Part shown: positions 7,614 to 15,129 of the stretch, piece by piece
Position numbering within the stretch: position 1 is the first letter of the stretch
How the letters are laid out: every line of letters begins with the position of its first letter
Assembly (NCBI GenBank): GCA_002497245.1
Contig: DANB01000003.1
Location: 11,196-28,859, forward strand
Direction of reading: 5' to 3'
DNA: 17,664 bases
Source of the DNA: Euryarchaeota archaeon UBA439
GTDB lineage: Archaea; Thermoplasmatota; Poseidoniia; Poseidoniales; Thalassarchaeaceae
The notes under the pieces: generated by a model
Told to the model about the DNA's origin: nothing
The model's input: the letters and a program-made list of their open reading frames with translations, nothing else
Database searches by the model: none
Program-made: the position numbers and the translations under genes

Positions 7614-9026
7614 ATGGAAGATCAGACCCTGATTCAGATTTCGGGTCTAGAAATTCATAGAGGAAGCCGTCTCATAATTTCAGATTTGGATTTCGAATTA
7701 ATGGGTGGAGAGGTAGTCGCTTTGGTTGGTCCTAATGGTTGTGGAAAGACTACTTTACTCGAATCTAGTGCGGGAATGCATACAATCTCTTCTGGTTCAA
7801 TTTATTGGAAATATGACTTACATGGAAAAAAATTAGTCAGAGATTCAGAGGGCAGAAGACATTCTCTCCCGCCTATGGGCCTAACTCTACAAAAAAATGG
7901 AATGTCAGGTGAAGAAACAGTACAAGAAAGAATAGAAACAGTTCTGAAAGTCTCAGGCTGCGAGTTTGATAATAACAAAATATCAGAATTACTTGATTTT
8001 TGGGGCTTGAAACATAGAAGTTCAGATAGAGTTTCTCAACTATCCGGAGGTCTAGCTAGAAGGTTATCCGTTCTTTCTGGACTTGCACCCGCTTTATTAT
8101 CAAAAAAACCTAGAGCGGTTTTACTTGATGAACCTTCAGAAGGATTGGATGAATCTGCTAAATCACTATTAATTAATTGGTTAAGGGCTCTAATTCTCAG
8201 AGGGCATGGGATTATTATAGCAACTCATGATTCCGACTTAATTTTGTCAGCAGACAGAACTCTCACATTTAGTGATGATAGAAAAATCATTTTTAGTTCG
8301 CAATCGCAACCTGAATCTGATTTTGTTATCCCTAATTCTACTAATAATATTCCAATTCGAAAGACTTCCAGTTTATTCAATTGGGCTTACAGAATGGAAA
8401 AAAGAAATCCAATTGATACTATTAATCGTTTAATCCCTGCAATCCTTGCCTTATTTTTATCTCATACTTTGGTTTCTGAAGAGGATATTTCTGCATTGGG
8501 ATTCGATTTTTTATCTGCTCTGATTTTACTACCTCCTTTCATTTCAGTAATAATACCTCCAGCATTGATTGGAAGATATGCTGAAGAGAATTGTGGCCGT
8601 TGGTGGTCAGCAGTAATAGGTCCTCAATTCCGTCTTTCATCATCAATAATTGGTTCTTCTATATTGCTTCCGATACCATTAATTTACCTCTCATGGTTTA
8701 TCCTAAGTGATAATATATCGATTGCTAATAATTCGGTAGTTTATTGGTTATGGTTGCCGTGCTTAGTGATGTTTCTAGTTGCAATTGCAGCCTCCTCATT
8801 ACATTTATTGGTTTCTGATTTAAGAAGATCAGGGGCTTCCATAGTATCACTTCTTCTCTTAGTTCTAGTATGGCCGTTTATTGAGCTTGTAGATTCTCTT
8901 GAGATGATAATTATCGATGGTATGAGTATGGGTATTTCATTAGATGAACCGATTTTTATGATGTTTTTGGCAGGACTAATTAGCTTATTAGTTTGGATGG
9001 TTTCAGTATATCTCCCGGAAGCATGA
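7614..9026 (+). CDS. CcmA-CcmB fusion, heme exporter ATPase plus permease
   Basis: 470 residues from the chosen ATG. Residues 1-220 are an ABC ATPase of CcmA type: Walker A GPNGCGKTT (39-47), signature LSGGLARR (143-150), Walker B VLLDEPSEGLD (about 169-179) and H-loop ATHD (203-206). Residues about 251-470 contain about six hydrophobic segments and resemble CcmB; a loop SDLRRSGASIVSLLLLVL matches the late CcmB region. CcmA and CcmB are normally separate proteins that, with CcmC and CcmD, load heme onto the chaperone CcmE for cytochrome c maturation outside the membrane. I chose ATG 7614 because the CcmA domain begins directly after it and GGAAG precedes it. ATG 7593 is the alternative; a further upstream extension would overlap the rhomboid gene. 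The stop overlaps the ccmC start by four bases. The permease half is divergent, so the CcmB call is less sure than CcmA. Confidence 0.8.
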   Translation: MEDQTLIQISGLEIHRGSRLIISDLDFELMGGEVVALVGPNGCGKTTLLESSAGMHTISSGSIYWKYDLHGKKLVRDSEGRRHSLPPMGLTLQKNGMSGEETVQERIETVLKVSGCEFDNNKISELLDFWGLKHRSSDRVSQLSGGLARRLSVLSGLAPALLSKKPRAVLLDEPSEGLDESAKSLLINWLRALILRGHGIIIATHDSDLILSADRTLTFSDDRKIIFSSQSQPESDFVIPNSTNNIPIRKTSSLFNWAYRMEKRNPIDTINRLIPAILALFLSHTLVSEEDISALGFDFLSALILLPPFISVIIPPALIGRYAEENCGRWWSAVIGPQFRLSSSIIGSSILLPIPLIYLSWFILSDNISIANNSVVYWLWLPCLVMFLVAIAASSLHLLVSDLRRSGASIVSLLLLVLVWPFIELVDSLEMIIIDGMSMGISLDEPIFMMFLAGLISLLVWMVSVYLPEA

Positions 9027-9778
9027 AAACGAGCATTCATCATATAGTAACCTCTCGCAGGTTTATGCCTTCAACGAAATATTACGGTTGGGGGTTAACA
9101 TGTATAGGTGGTGCAGGTGTATTATTAACTGCAGTAATGGGTTACACATACGCCCCTCTAGTACAATCTCCGCCATTTAGATCTCCAGAAGCCTATCGAA
9201 TCCTTTTTTGGCACGTACCCTTTGCTTGGACCTCTTTCATTTGTTTTTGTCTATTATTTATTGGTGCAATTTCTTGGTTTTTGAAGAGAAAAGAATGGGG
9301 TTGGAATCTGTTCTGTACCGGCTCTGATTTGGGGCTTCTTTTTGGTTTAGGAGTAGTCATATCAGGGCCAATATGGGGTTCAGCAGAATGGGGTGTACCA
9401 TGGGATTGGGGAGATCTAAGATTGAATACATTTGCTTTACTTACCGCTGTTGCATTATTCATCGTTCTTTCTAGAAAAGCTCAACCAGATGGTATCGAAA
9501 CCAGAGATACTCTTTCCACAGTTGGATTATTTGGTTTTGCTTTAGTACCAATTACTGCTGTTGCAACTACCGTTTATCAAAAGCGACATCCTTCAGTTAT
9601 AATTGCAGAATCTAGTGAAACAGGGCTTGATGATAAAATGCTCGAAGTCCTCATTTTGGGAGTAATATCTTTTTGGATATTAATGGCAGGTCTTTCCATT
9701 CTGACTTATATTTCATACAAAATGGAAGATGAGTTACAACGATTGCTAGATAAGATAGATGAAGAGGTGGTCCATTGA
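9023..9778 (+). CDS. ccmC: CcmC, heme-handling membrane protein of cytochrome c maturation
   Basis: 251 residues from the ATG that overlaps the previous stop (ATGA at 9023-9026), which implies translational coupling. CcmC binds heme on the outer membrane face and passes it to CcmE. The tryptophan-rich WWD-type motif is clear: WGSAEWGVPWDWGDLRL at about 118-134. Two flanking histidines are in place: His64 in FWHVPF and His189 in KRHPSVI, at positions close to the two essential histidines of E. coli CcmC (60 and 184). Six hydrophobic segments are visible, as expected for the family. The gene is preceded by the CcmA-CcmB fusion and followed by a CcmD-like small protein whose TTG start overlaps the ccmC stop. 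No ccmE or ccmF lies in the window. Confidence 0.9.
   Translation: MKTSIHHIVTSRRFMPSTKYYGWGLTCIGGAGVLLTAVMGYTYAPLVQSPPFRSPEAYRILFWHVPFAWTSFICFCLLFIGAISWFLKRKEWGWNLFCTGSDLGLLFGLGVVISGPIWGSAEWGVPWDWGDLRLNTFALLTAVALFIVLSRKAQPDGIETRDTLSTVGLFGFALVPITAVATTVYQKRHPSVIIAESSETGLDDKMLEVLILGVISFWILMAGLSILTYISYKMEDELQRLLDKIDEEVVH
9764..9769 (+). promoter_or_regulatory. Shine-Dalgarno GAGGTG that fixes the TTG start of the ccmD-like gene
   Basis: GAGGTG inside the last codons of ccmC is the best match to the archaeal anti-Shine-Dalgarno that I noticed in this window. It ends 5 bases before TTG 9775, which supports that non-ATG start. Confidence 0.65.
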
Positions 9779-9927
9779 ACGGTTTTGAATCATATCTAGT
9801 TGCTTATTCGATATTAGGATTTTTATTAGGTTATTATGTTGTATATATTGGGAAAAAATTAGATAATATCAGAATAAGAATAAGAGAGAGTCAATTGATA
9901 TTAGACGACAAAAACTCGAAAATTTAG
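9775..9927 (+). CDS. ccmD: CcmD-like small single-pass membrane protein
   Basis: A 50-residue open frame starting with TTG at 9775, overlapping the ccmC stop (TTGA), and ending with TAG at 9925-9927. It translates to a short N-terminus (LNGFESY), one hydrophobic helix of about 20 residues (LVAYSILGFLLGYYVVYIG) and a basic amphipathic tail (KKLDNIRIRIRES...). This is the topology of CcmD: outer N-terminus, one TM, positively charged cytosolic tail of heptad-like character. CcmD stabilises CcmC and helps release holo-CcmE from the CcmABC complex. Its place right after ccmC is the usual bacterial order A-B-C-D. CcmD sequences are too short and variable for a firm homology claim, so the call rests on size, topology, gene order and the strong ribosome-binding site. 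A T8 tract follows the stop directly. Confidence 0.72.
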   Translation: MNGFESYLVAYSILGFLLGYYVVYIGKKLDNIRIRIRESQLILDDKNSKI

Positions 9928-9935
9928 TTTTTTTT
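9928..9935 (+). terminator. T8 tract ending the ccm operon
   Basis: Eight T directly follow the ccmD-like stop codon, the same TAG+T8 layout as behind the NFU gene. It fits archaeal oligo-T termination and separates the ccm operon from the NMD3-like gene. Confidence 0.65.
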
Positions 9936-9974
9936 ACTCACGAATCATTCTAATGCACTACGCTTTCGCAAGGG

Positions 9975-11042
9975 ATGAGTCATATGTCTAACGACGCATT
10001 TTGCATTGTTTGTGGAGTTTCATCAAAACTTTCTTCCAATCGTCTTTGTGAATCATGTTTTCGTAAGCGTGTTACTCTATCTAAAATTTCGAATACAATT
10101 CAGCAATTTCGCTGTCCAAAATGTGAATCATATGAAATTAGAGGACGTTGGTCTAAGATAGATAATGAGTCATTAGCAGATTTGAGAATCCGTGATAACT
10201 TAGAATTAGATGAAAGAGCTGAAGATGTAAATGTTGATTTTGCTCTACAGATTATTGATGATAGAACGAACCGAATTCATCTTGATGTTTCAGGAATAAT
10301 TGATAATTTTCGTTTCGATAATAGTTTTGAGGTATTATTACAAACTAGTAATGCAATTTGTACCCCTTGTACAAGGAAAGATGGTGCATATTTTGAGGCA
10401 ATTTTCCAGCTTCGTTCGGCAGGGAGAAAATTATCAGAGAAAGAGCTCAAAGAATTAAGATATACCTTAGATGAAATGTTAGAGGGAATGGAGGCGGATC
10501 CAATGTTTTTCATAACTAAAGAAGGAATTGTTACTGGAGGTTGGGATTTACAACTTGGTTCCAAAGCTATGGCTAGAAATTGGGCACGTATTTTGACAAA
10601 GAAATTTGGAGGAACAGTCAAAGAAACATCTACAGTTGTTGGTATGAGAGATGGTATTGAGATAACAAGATTAACTGTAAGTTATAGAAAACCTGCTTAT
10701 GATGTAGGAGATGTTGTGAAATTGAATAATGATTTATGGTTAATCGATTCTTGGCAAAAGGATGGTCCAATAATACGTCGATTAAATTTTTTCCAGAGAA
10801 CTGGAGCTTCATGGAGAGATATGGAAAAGGCAAGAGTAATCTGTGCTCGTTCTGAGCAATATATTGTTGATATATTAAATCGCGATAGTTCTGCAGCAGA
10901 AATCATGACTCCTCATGATTATACAATGACGACTGTTGCTTTACCTTACGATGATGATAAAAAATCAAAAAAATTACGTATTGGGTTCATAGATGACATA
11001 TGGCTAGCATTACCTGGGTTTACAGGGGAGTCGGAATCATGA
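9975..11042 (+). CDS. nmd3: NMD3-family protein (large ribosomal subunit biogenesis/ribosome-associated)
   Basis: 355 residues. The N-terminus holds three CxxC pairs: Cys10/13, Cys25/28 and Cys47/50 (FCIVCG, LCESCF, FRCPKC), the zinc-binding part typical of NMD3. Further on, CTPCTRKDGAYFEAIFQLR at about 134-152 matches the family block C..C.R..G.Y(F/Y)EA..QLR. In eukaryotes NMD3 is the adaptor that takes the 60S subunit out of the nucleus and monitors its maturation. Archaeal homologues have no export role, and a function in 50S assembly or quality control is inferred. A second in-frame ATG at 9984 follows a GGGATGAG stretch and may be the true start. The stop overlaps the start of the isomerase gene by four bases. 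Confidence 0.87.
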   Translation: MSHMSNDAFCIVCGVSSKLSSNRLCESCFRKRVTLSKISNTIQQFRCPKCESYEIRGRWSKIDNESLADLRIRDNLELDERAEDVNVDFALQIIDDRTNRIHLDVSGIIDNFRFDNSFEVLLQTSNAICTPCTRKDGAYFEAIFQLRSAGRKLSEKELKELRYTLDEMLEGMEADPMFFITKEGIVTGGWDLQLGSKAMARNWARILTKKFGGTVKETSTVVGMRDGIEITRLTVSYRKPAYDVGDVVKLNNDLWLIDSWQKDGPIIRRLNFFQRTGASWRDMEKARVICARSEQYIVDILNRDSSAAEIMTPHDYTMTTVALPYDDDKKSKKLRIGFIDDIWLALPGFTGESES

Positions 11043-12082
11043 AATTGAAAGATTTACAAGAACTTGCCAAAGAATTAGATTCTAGAGATATGGTGGGATA
11101 TACTCGCAAATTTATGGATGATTTCGAATTGGCAATATCAAAAAATATCGATATTGATGCAGATATAGATTGGTCCGGTGTTCTTTGTTTAGGAATGGGA
11201 GGTTCTGGAGCAGGTGGCATGTTCCTTTCAACTCTGGCTGATTATTCTGGCGGTATTCCTTTTGTAGTGTGGAGAGATTATGGCTTACCTTCTTGGTGGG
11301 GCCCAGATTGGTTGATATTAGCAACATCTTACTCGGGAAATACCGAGGAAACAATCGATGGCGTCCGTGAGGCCTTAGAATCTGGAGGAACAGTTATTGG
11401 AATATCTTCAGGTGGTGAACTTGAGGAAATAATTGCAGAAAGTGAAGAATCATTATTGATCTCAGTTCCTGGTGGTCAAATGCCTAGGTCAGCTTTTGGC
11501 CATTTATTTGGCACCCAACTATCAGTTTGTTGGTCTTTAGGCATAATTGAGAAACCAAGTAGTGAAGATATATCAAATATGATTGAACGTTTGCGTTCAT
11601 CTTCAATGGATTTTGATATAAGTGGAGGTAATGGATTAGTTCTCTCTGTTGCCGAATCAATGATAAACAAAGAAATAGGAATAATTGCACCTACTATTCT
11701 GATGCCCGCAGCACGTCGTTTTTCTAATCAATTAAATGAAAACTCAGAAGTTTTTGCACGTCCCGCAGAATTACCTGAAATGAATCACAATGAAATAATA
11801 GCGTGGACCTCTGCTAATGATGGTGAACATTCTTTAATTTATTTTTCTTGTGAAAATATCCATCCTAGGATATATTCACGAATGAACTGGATGCTTGAAA
11901 ATATTGATAACGATAATTCATGGATAATTGATTGTGAGGGGCAGAGTCTTCTTGAGAGACTACTTTATGCTTCACATATTTCTGATTGGATAAGCATCGC
12001 TTTAGCCTTGATAAAAGGAATTGATCCTTCAGATATGATTTCTATTGTTGATCTCAAGACTCATCTTGACGAAAATCAGTAA
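11039..12082 (+). CDS. Bifunctional phosphoglucose/phosphomannose isomerase
   Basis: 347 residues from the ATG that overlaps the NMD3 stop (ATGA, 11039-11042), preceded by GGGGAG. These cytosolic enzymes interconvert glucose-6-phosphate or mannose-6-phosphate with fructose-6-phosphate, linking glycolysis/gluconeogenesis to mannose sugars for glycans. The SIS fold is visible: GMGGSGAGG at 52-60, SYSGNTEET at 97-105 (sugar phosphate binding) and PGGQMPRSAFGHLFG at about 144-158. LPEMNHNEI in the second half matches the family's catalytic Glu/His region (NENSE...LPExxHNE). Length agrees with the archaeal PGI/PMI family rather than the larger classical PGI. The coupling to nmd3 looks like operon packing, not a shared pathway. 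The 3' end overlaps the convergent M23 gene by 7 bases. Confidence 0.9.
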   Translation: MKLKDLQELAKELDSRDMVGYTRKFMDDFELAISKNIDIDADIDWSGVLCLGMGGSGAGGMFLSTLADYSGGIPFVVWRDYGLPSWWGPDWLILATSYSGNTEETIDGVREALESGGTVIGISSGGELEEIIAESEESLLISVPGGQMPRSAFGHLFGTQLSVCWSLGIIEKPSSEDISNMIERLRSSSMDFDISGGNGLVLSVAESMINKEIGIIAPTILMPAARRFSNQLNENSEVFARPAELPEMNHNEIIAWTSANDGEHSLIYFSCENIHPRIYSRMNWMLENIDNDNSWIIDCEGQSLLERLLYASHISDWISIALALIKGIDPSDMISIVDLKTHLDENQ

Positions 12083-12657
12083 ATCGGTCCAAGAACTAGT
12101 CTTGGATCTGGATATTTTTTTAATGCCATCTCTCTATTTTTTGGATTGACAACGCCTGGCATATCATGAGTTTCAGGCTCATTAATTGATAATTGAAAAT
12201 GTAGGTGCGGATCCCATCCTCCATTCTCATGTTTGTCACCCATCCAGCAAATTACTTCTCCACGTGAAATCCTTTGTCCTATTTTTTTCCCTTTTATCGA
12301 ATCAGCACTCAAATGACCATATAGTGCCCATATTGGTTTTTTGTCAATTATATGTTTCGTGATAATCACATATCCATAATCTCCATCAGCCGCATTATAT
12401 CCAAAATGCGAAATCTCACCTTCGTCAAATGCCATACAGGGTGTTCCTACAGGGGCTCCAATATCTATACCAATATGCAGAAATCTACCATCGGAAAATA
12501 GTTCTGTAGAATACATGCCAGGTCTTAACTCATCATATCTCCCTATATCAAATTCATATTCTGAGGGAGTATAGTCTCCCGTTGTGAAATCTCTAACTTC
12601 ATATTCATCAGGTAGATGAACCACTGGATGGTATCGCCCGGTTTGCCAGTTTATCAT
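12076..12657 (-). CDS. M23-type (LytM/peptidase) zinc metallopeptidase, no signal peptide
   Basis: 193 residues with an intact M23 site: HIGID gives His61 and Asp65, LYGHLS gives His115, and PHLHFQL gives His151 and His153. His61, Asp65 and His153 would bind Zn; His115 and His151 are the catalytic pair known from LytM-type enzymes. The GAPVGTPCMAFDEGEI strand pattern is also typical. M23 enzymes usually cut peptide bridges of bacterial cell walls, yet this protein has no signal peptide or TM segment. The archaeal lineage suggested here is not known to make murein, so the substrate is unknown. It lies 41 bases behind rmuC on the same strand and has no clear ribosome-binding site close to the ATG. 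Its C-terminal end (about 165-193) is rich in Lys/Pro and lies outside the M23 core. Confidence 0.88.
   Translation of the reverse strand: MINWQTGRYHPVVHLPDEYEVRDFTTGDYTPSEYEFDIGRYDELRPGMYSTELFSDGRFLHIGIDIGAPVGTPCMAFDEGEISHFGYNAADGDYGYVIITKHIIDKKPIWALYGHLSADSIKGKKIGQRISRGEVICWMGDKHENGGWDPHLHFQLSINEPETHDMPGVVNPKNREMALKKYPDPRLVLGPIY
12115..12121 (+). terminator. T7 tract downstream of the isomerase gene
   Basis: Seven T on the plus strand, 32 bases after the isomerase stop and inside the convergent M23 coding region. Plausible oligo-T terminator for the nmd3-isomerase transcript; chance is possible in AT-rich DNA. Confidence 0.35.
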
Positions 12658-12698
12658 GATGTTGCGTAAGAAGATACACAGATTACCTTTCCCAAATC

Positions 12699-13871
12699 TT
12701 ATTCTTCCGGGAACTGATTATTTTCTAATCTAGGAAGTTCAGAGTTTGTCATTGATGGTAATGATTCAACATCTTTCAAAGTTCGTTCCATTGCCCTTAA
12801 TCTTCTATTTATGGAGTCTCCATCGCCGCCAATTGTATTAGCAGCTGTATTGAGTTGTTTATGCAATTTTGCCATATGATCTCCAAATTTGACAAATTCG
12901 GTTTTCACTGCTCCAAGGACATTGTATACTTCACTAGCATTTGTCTCGAGGGCAAGTGTACGGAAACCCATTTGTAGACTATTTACAAATGCTGCAAGTG
13001 TCGATGGTCCAGTAACTACAATCTGATAATCTCGTTGTAGGGTCTCAAAAAGTCCTGGTTGTCTTACTACATCTGCATACAGTCCTTCTGTTGGAAGAAA
13101 CATAACTGCAAAATCAGTAGTCCATGGCGCAGCCACATATTCTTTACTGATTGTCTTAGCCTTTTGTCTAACATTTGCTTTGAATGAATTAGTAGCCTTT
13201 TCAATCAGTAACTTATCTCCTTCATCATATGCTTCCAACAATCTTTCATAATCCTCTTTAGGGAATTTACAATCTATTGGAAGCCATACGGGTTCTGTCA
13301 AGTCACCATTTTGACCAGGTAATTTAATTGCAAATTCAACTTGACCTTTACATTCTGGATGTGTTTTCACATTTTTATCATATTGTTCTGGAGACAAAAT
13401 ATTCTGTAATATTTGTTCCGCCTGTATTTCTCCTAGTGCGCCTCTAGTTGATACATTAGTAAGAACTTTCTTTAATCCTCCAACATCTGTTGCTAGATTC
13501 TGCATCTCACCCAATCCTCTTTGAACGGCTTCCAAGCGTTCACTTACCAATTTGAACGATTCACCTATCCTTTTCTCAAGAGTTGTTTGTAATTTTTCAT
13601 CTACAGTTTCACGCATCTGATCTAATTTTTTCTCGTTTCCTTCCTTCAATTTCTCAATATTTTTTGATACCGAAGCTAAGTGTTCCTGCTGAGCTTTCCC
13701 TAGAGCTTCTAATGTATTCATAAGAGCCTCTGTACGTTCTATATCCATTTCTCGAATTTCTTTTCGTAACTCGATTCCGCCATCTCCTCCGGTTTTACTA
13801 GTCAACTGCCATAATGAGAAAATTAGTGCTGCTGTGAGAATTGCTATTGCAATCATCTCGATATCCGACAT
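12699..13871 (-). CDS. rmuC: RmuC family protein (DNA recombination limiting protein)
   Basis: 390 residues. A single N-terminal TM helix at about 5-22 (EMIAIAILTAALIFSLWQL) is followed by a long coiled coil at about 35-125, rich in Glu, Lys and Leu. The RmuC nuclease-like domain lies at about 140-345. Recognisable blocks are GALGEIQAEQILQNILSPEQY, LPIDCKFPKEDYERLL, APWTTDFAVMFLPTEGLYADV and GPSTLAAFVNSLQMGFRTL. In bacteria RmuC limits inversions at short inverted repeats, and the domain belongs to the PD-(D/E)XK-like group; the biochemical role is not settled. The family is mainly bacterial, so its presence here suggests transfer. It is upstream of the M23 gene in the same direction and divergent from asd, with a TATA-like box about 35 bases before its ATG. 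Confidence 0.92.
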   Translation of the reverse strand: MSDIEMIAIAILTAALIFSLWQLTSKTGGDGGIELRKEIREMDIERTEALMNTLEALGKAQQEHLASVSKNIEKLKEGNEKKLDQMRETVDEKLQTTLEKRIGESFKLVSERLEAVQRGLGEMQNLATDVGGLKKVLTNVSTRGALGEIQAEQILQNILSPEQYDKNVKTHPECKGQVEFAIKLPGQNGDLTEPVWLPIDCKFPKEDYERLLEAYDEGDKLLIEKATNSFKANVRQKAKTISKEYVAAPWTTDFAVMFLPTEGLYADVVRQPGLFETLQRDYQIVVTGPSTLAAFVNSLQMGFRTLALETNASEVYNVLGAVKTEFVKFGDHMAKLHKQLNTAANTIGGDGDSINRRLRAMERTLKDVESLPSMTNSELPRLENNQFPEE

Positions 13872-13904
13872 ATTTAATCATAAAAATTGGAAGTATTTGA
13901 ACTT

Positions 13905-13913
13905 ACATATTTT
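13905..13913 (-). promoter_or_regulatory. TATA-like box for rmuC
   Basis: The minus strand reads AAAATATGT, 34-42 bases before the rmuC ATG at 13871. The implied start site leaves a leader of about ten bases, in keeping with the absence of a Shine-Dalgarno sequence. Confidence 0.4.
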
Positions 13914-13926
13914 CATTTTGTCAGAA

Positions 13927-13940
13927 AACTGTAAACAGTT
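13927..13940. repeat. Inverted repeat AACTGT-AA-ACAGTT in the rmuC/asd divergent region
   Basis: A perfect 6+2+6 inverted repeat lies between the rmuC TATA-like box and the asd start. Its place between two divergent genes fits an operator. No known regulator could be assigned. Confidence 0.35.
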
Positions 13941-13972
13941 GTTATTAGATAGGTGTTCTTCAACGTGAGCAC

Positions 13973-15103
13973 ATGGCGACTATGCAAGCTGTTAATTGTG
14001 CAATTCTTGGTTCAAGAGGTTTAGTTGCTCAGAGGTACCTCCAGAGATTAGTAAATCATGACTGGTTTAATCCAGTATCTATAGTTGGCTCAAGTTCTAC
14101 AATAGGTATGAAAATTCAAGATCTACCTTGGTCACTTGACGAAGAAAGGCCTAATTTGCCAAATATTACTGTTTTAGGATTAAATGATTTAGATTCATTG
14201 GCAGCGGAATTAAAAGAAAAAAGAGTTTCAGTTATATTTTCTGCAATTCCTGATTCAATTGCTAATGATGTGGAAAAAAGTTTAGCAGAAAAAGGATTTT
14301 GTGTAATAAGTCATGCATCAATTCATAGGCTCAAGGGGGAAGTCCCTTTGGTAATACCCGATGTCAATTCAGACCATCTGAGAATTTTAGAATCTCAAAG
14401 TTATGGTACAGGTTCATTAATCTCTTGCAGTAACTGCATGGTCGTTCCAATCGCTTTAACTTTGTATCCACTTTTAGCAAAATTTGATTTTTCGAAAGTA
14501 AAAATTACTACAGAACAATCACTATCTGGAGGGGGGCGAAAGATGCTAGAAAGAGGTAGGAGTGGTTTGCCTATTGATTCTTCGATTCCCGGAGAATCTG
14601 AGAGTGTAGTTTCAGAATTGAATAGAATTTTAGGTAGGAAAAATGAAGGTATTTTTCAAGAAGCAAATTTAGATATCAAAGTATGGTGTTCTCGATCTAA
14701 TCATGATTTTGGTCATCTTGCAACAGTTGAAATAGATTTTATTAACCAGATTAGTGCTCATGAAATAATAGAAACTTGGCAATTTTTCTCATCTGAAGTT
14801 TTTGATCCTAGACTCCCCTCTTCATCAAATGTAATCAACTTTGTAGATGGTAAGTTAGACCCAGTTAAGCATAGATGGGGTGGTTCAGAACCTAAGTTCC
14901 CAGACAAAGATCTTTACGCGGGAATGCCAGTTTCTGTAGCAGAGATTGAAGTTTCAGATAAGAAATTGATTTTCAAATTATTATCGGACAATACTATCCG
15001 TGGAGCTGCTGGATATGGCGTCCTTCTCGCAGAGTTACTCCTTGCCGATGAGATAATTCAGGATAATAATCTAATTAATGTTAGTTTCAATCAAAGTAAT
15101 TGA
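13973..15103 (+). CDS. asd: Aspartate-semialdehyde dehydrogenase, archaeal/fungal type
   Basis: 376 residues. The enzyme reduces aspartyl phosphate to aspartate semialdehyde with NADPH, the branch point to threonine, methionine and lysine. The Rossmann glycine loop is ILGSRGLVAQRY at about 11-22. VIFSAIPDSIANDVEKSLAEKG and VPLVIPDVNSDHL match the family. The catalytic Cys155 is in SCSNC, followed by EQSLSGGGRKM. His248 in the HDFGHL stretch fits the active-site His. The block LLSDNTIRGAAGYGVLLAELL near the end is diagnostic. The stretch CSRSNHDFGHL departs from the usual R.PV..GH form, so the substrate-binding part is divergent. The first ATG is used; an ATG three codons later is also possible. 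The gene is followed by the methyltransferase on the same strand. Confidence 0.92.
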   Translation: MATMQAVNCAILGSRGLVAQRYLQRLVNHDWFNPVSIVGSSSTIGMKIQDLPWSLDEERPNLPNITVLGLNDLDSLAAELKEKRVSVIFSAIPDSIANDVEKSLAEKGFCVISHASIHRLKGEVPLVIPDVNSDHLRILESQSYGTGSLISCSNCMVVPIALTLYPLLAKFDFSKVKITTEQSLSGGGRKMLERGRSGLPIDSSIPGESESVVSELNRILGRKNEGIFQEANLDIKVWCSRSNHDFGHLATVEIDFINQISAHEIIETWQFFSSEVFDPRLPSSSNVINFVDGKLDPVKHRWGGSEPKFPDKDLYAGMPVSVAEIEVSDKKLIFKLLSDNTIRGAAGYGVLLAELLLADEIIQDNNLINVSFNQSN

Positions 15104-15129
15104 TATGTATCGACCTCTCGGACAATATA

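Noticed and set aside
8993..9022. Upstream ATG for ccmC that overlaps ccmAB by 34 bases
   Set aside because: The ATG at 9023 gives the common 4-base ATGA overlap and a normal CcmC N-terminus.
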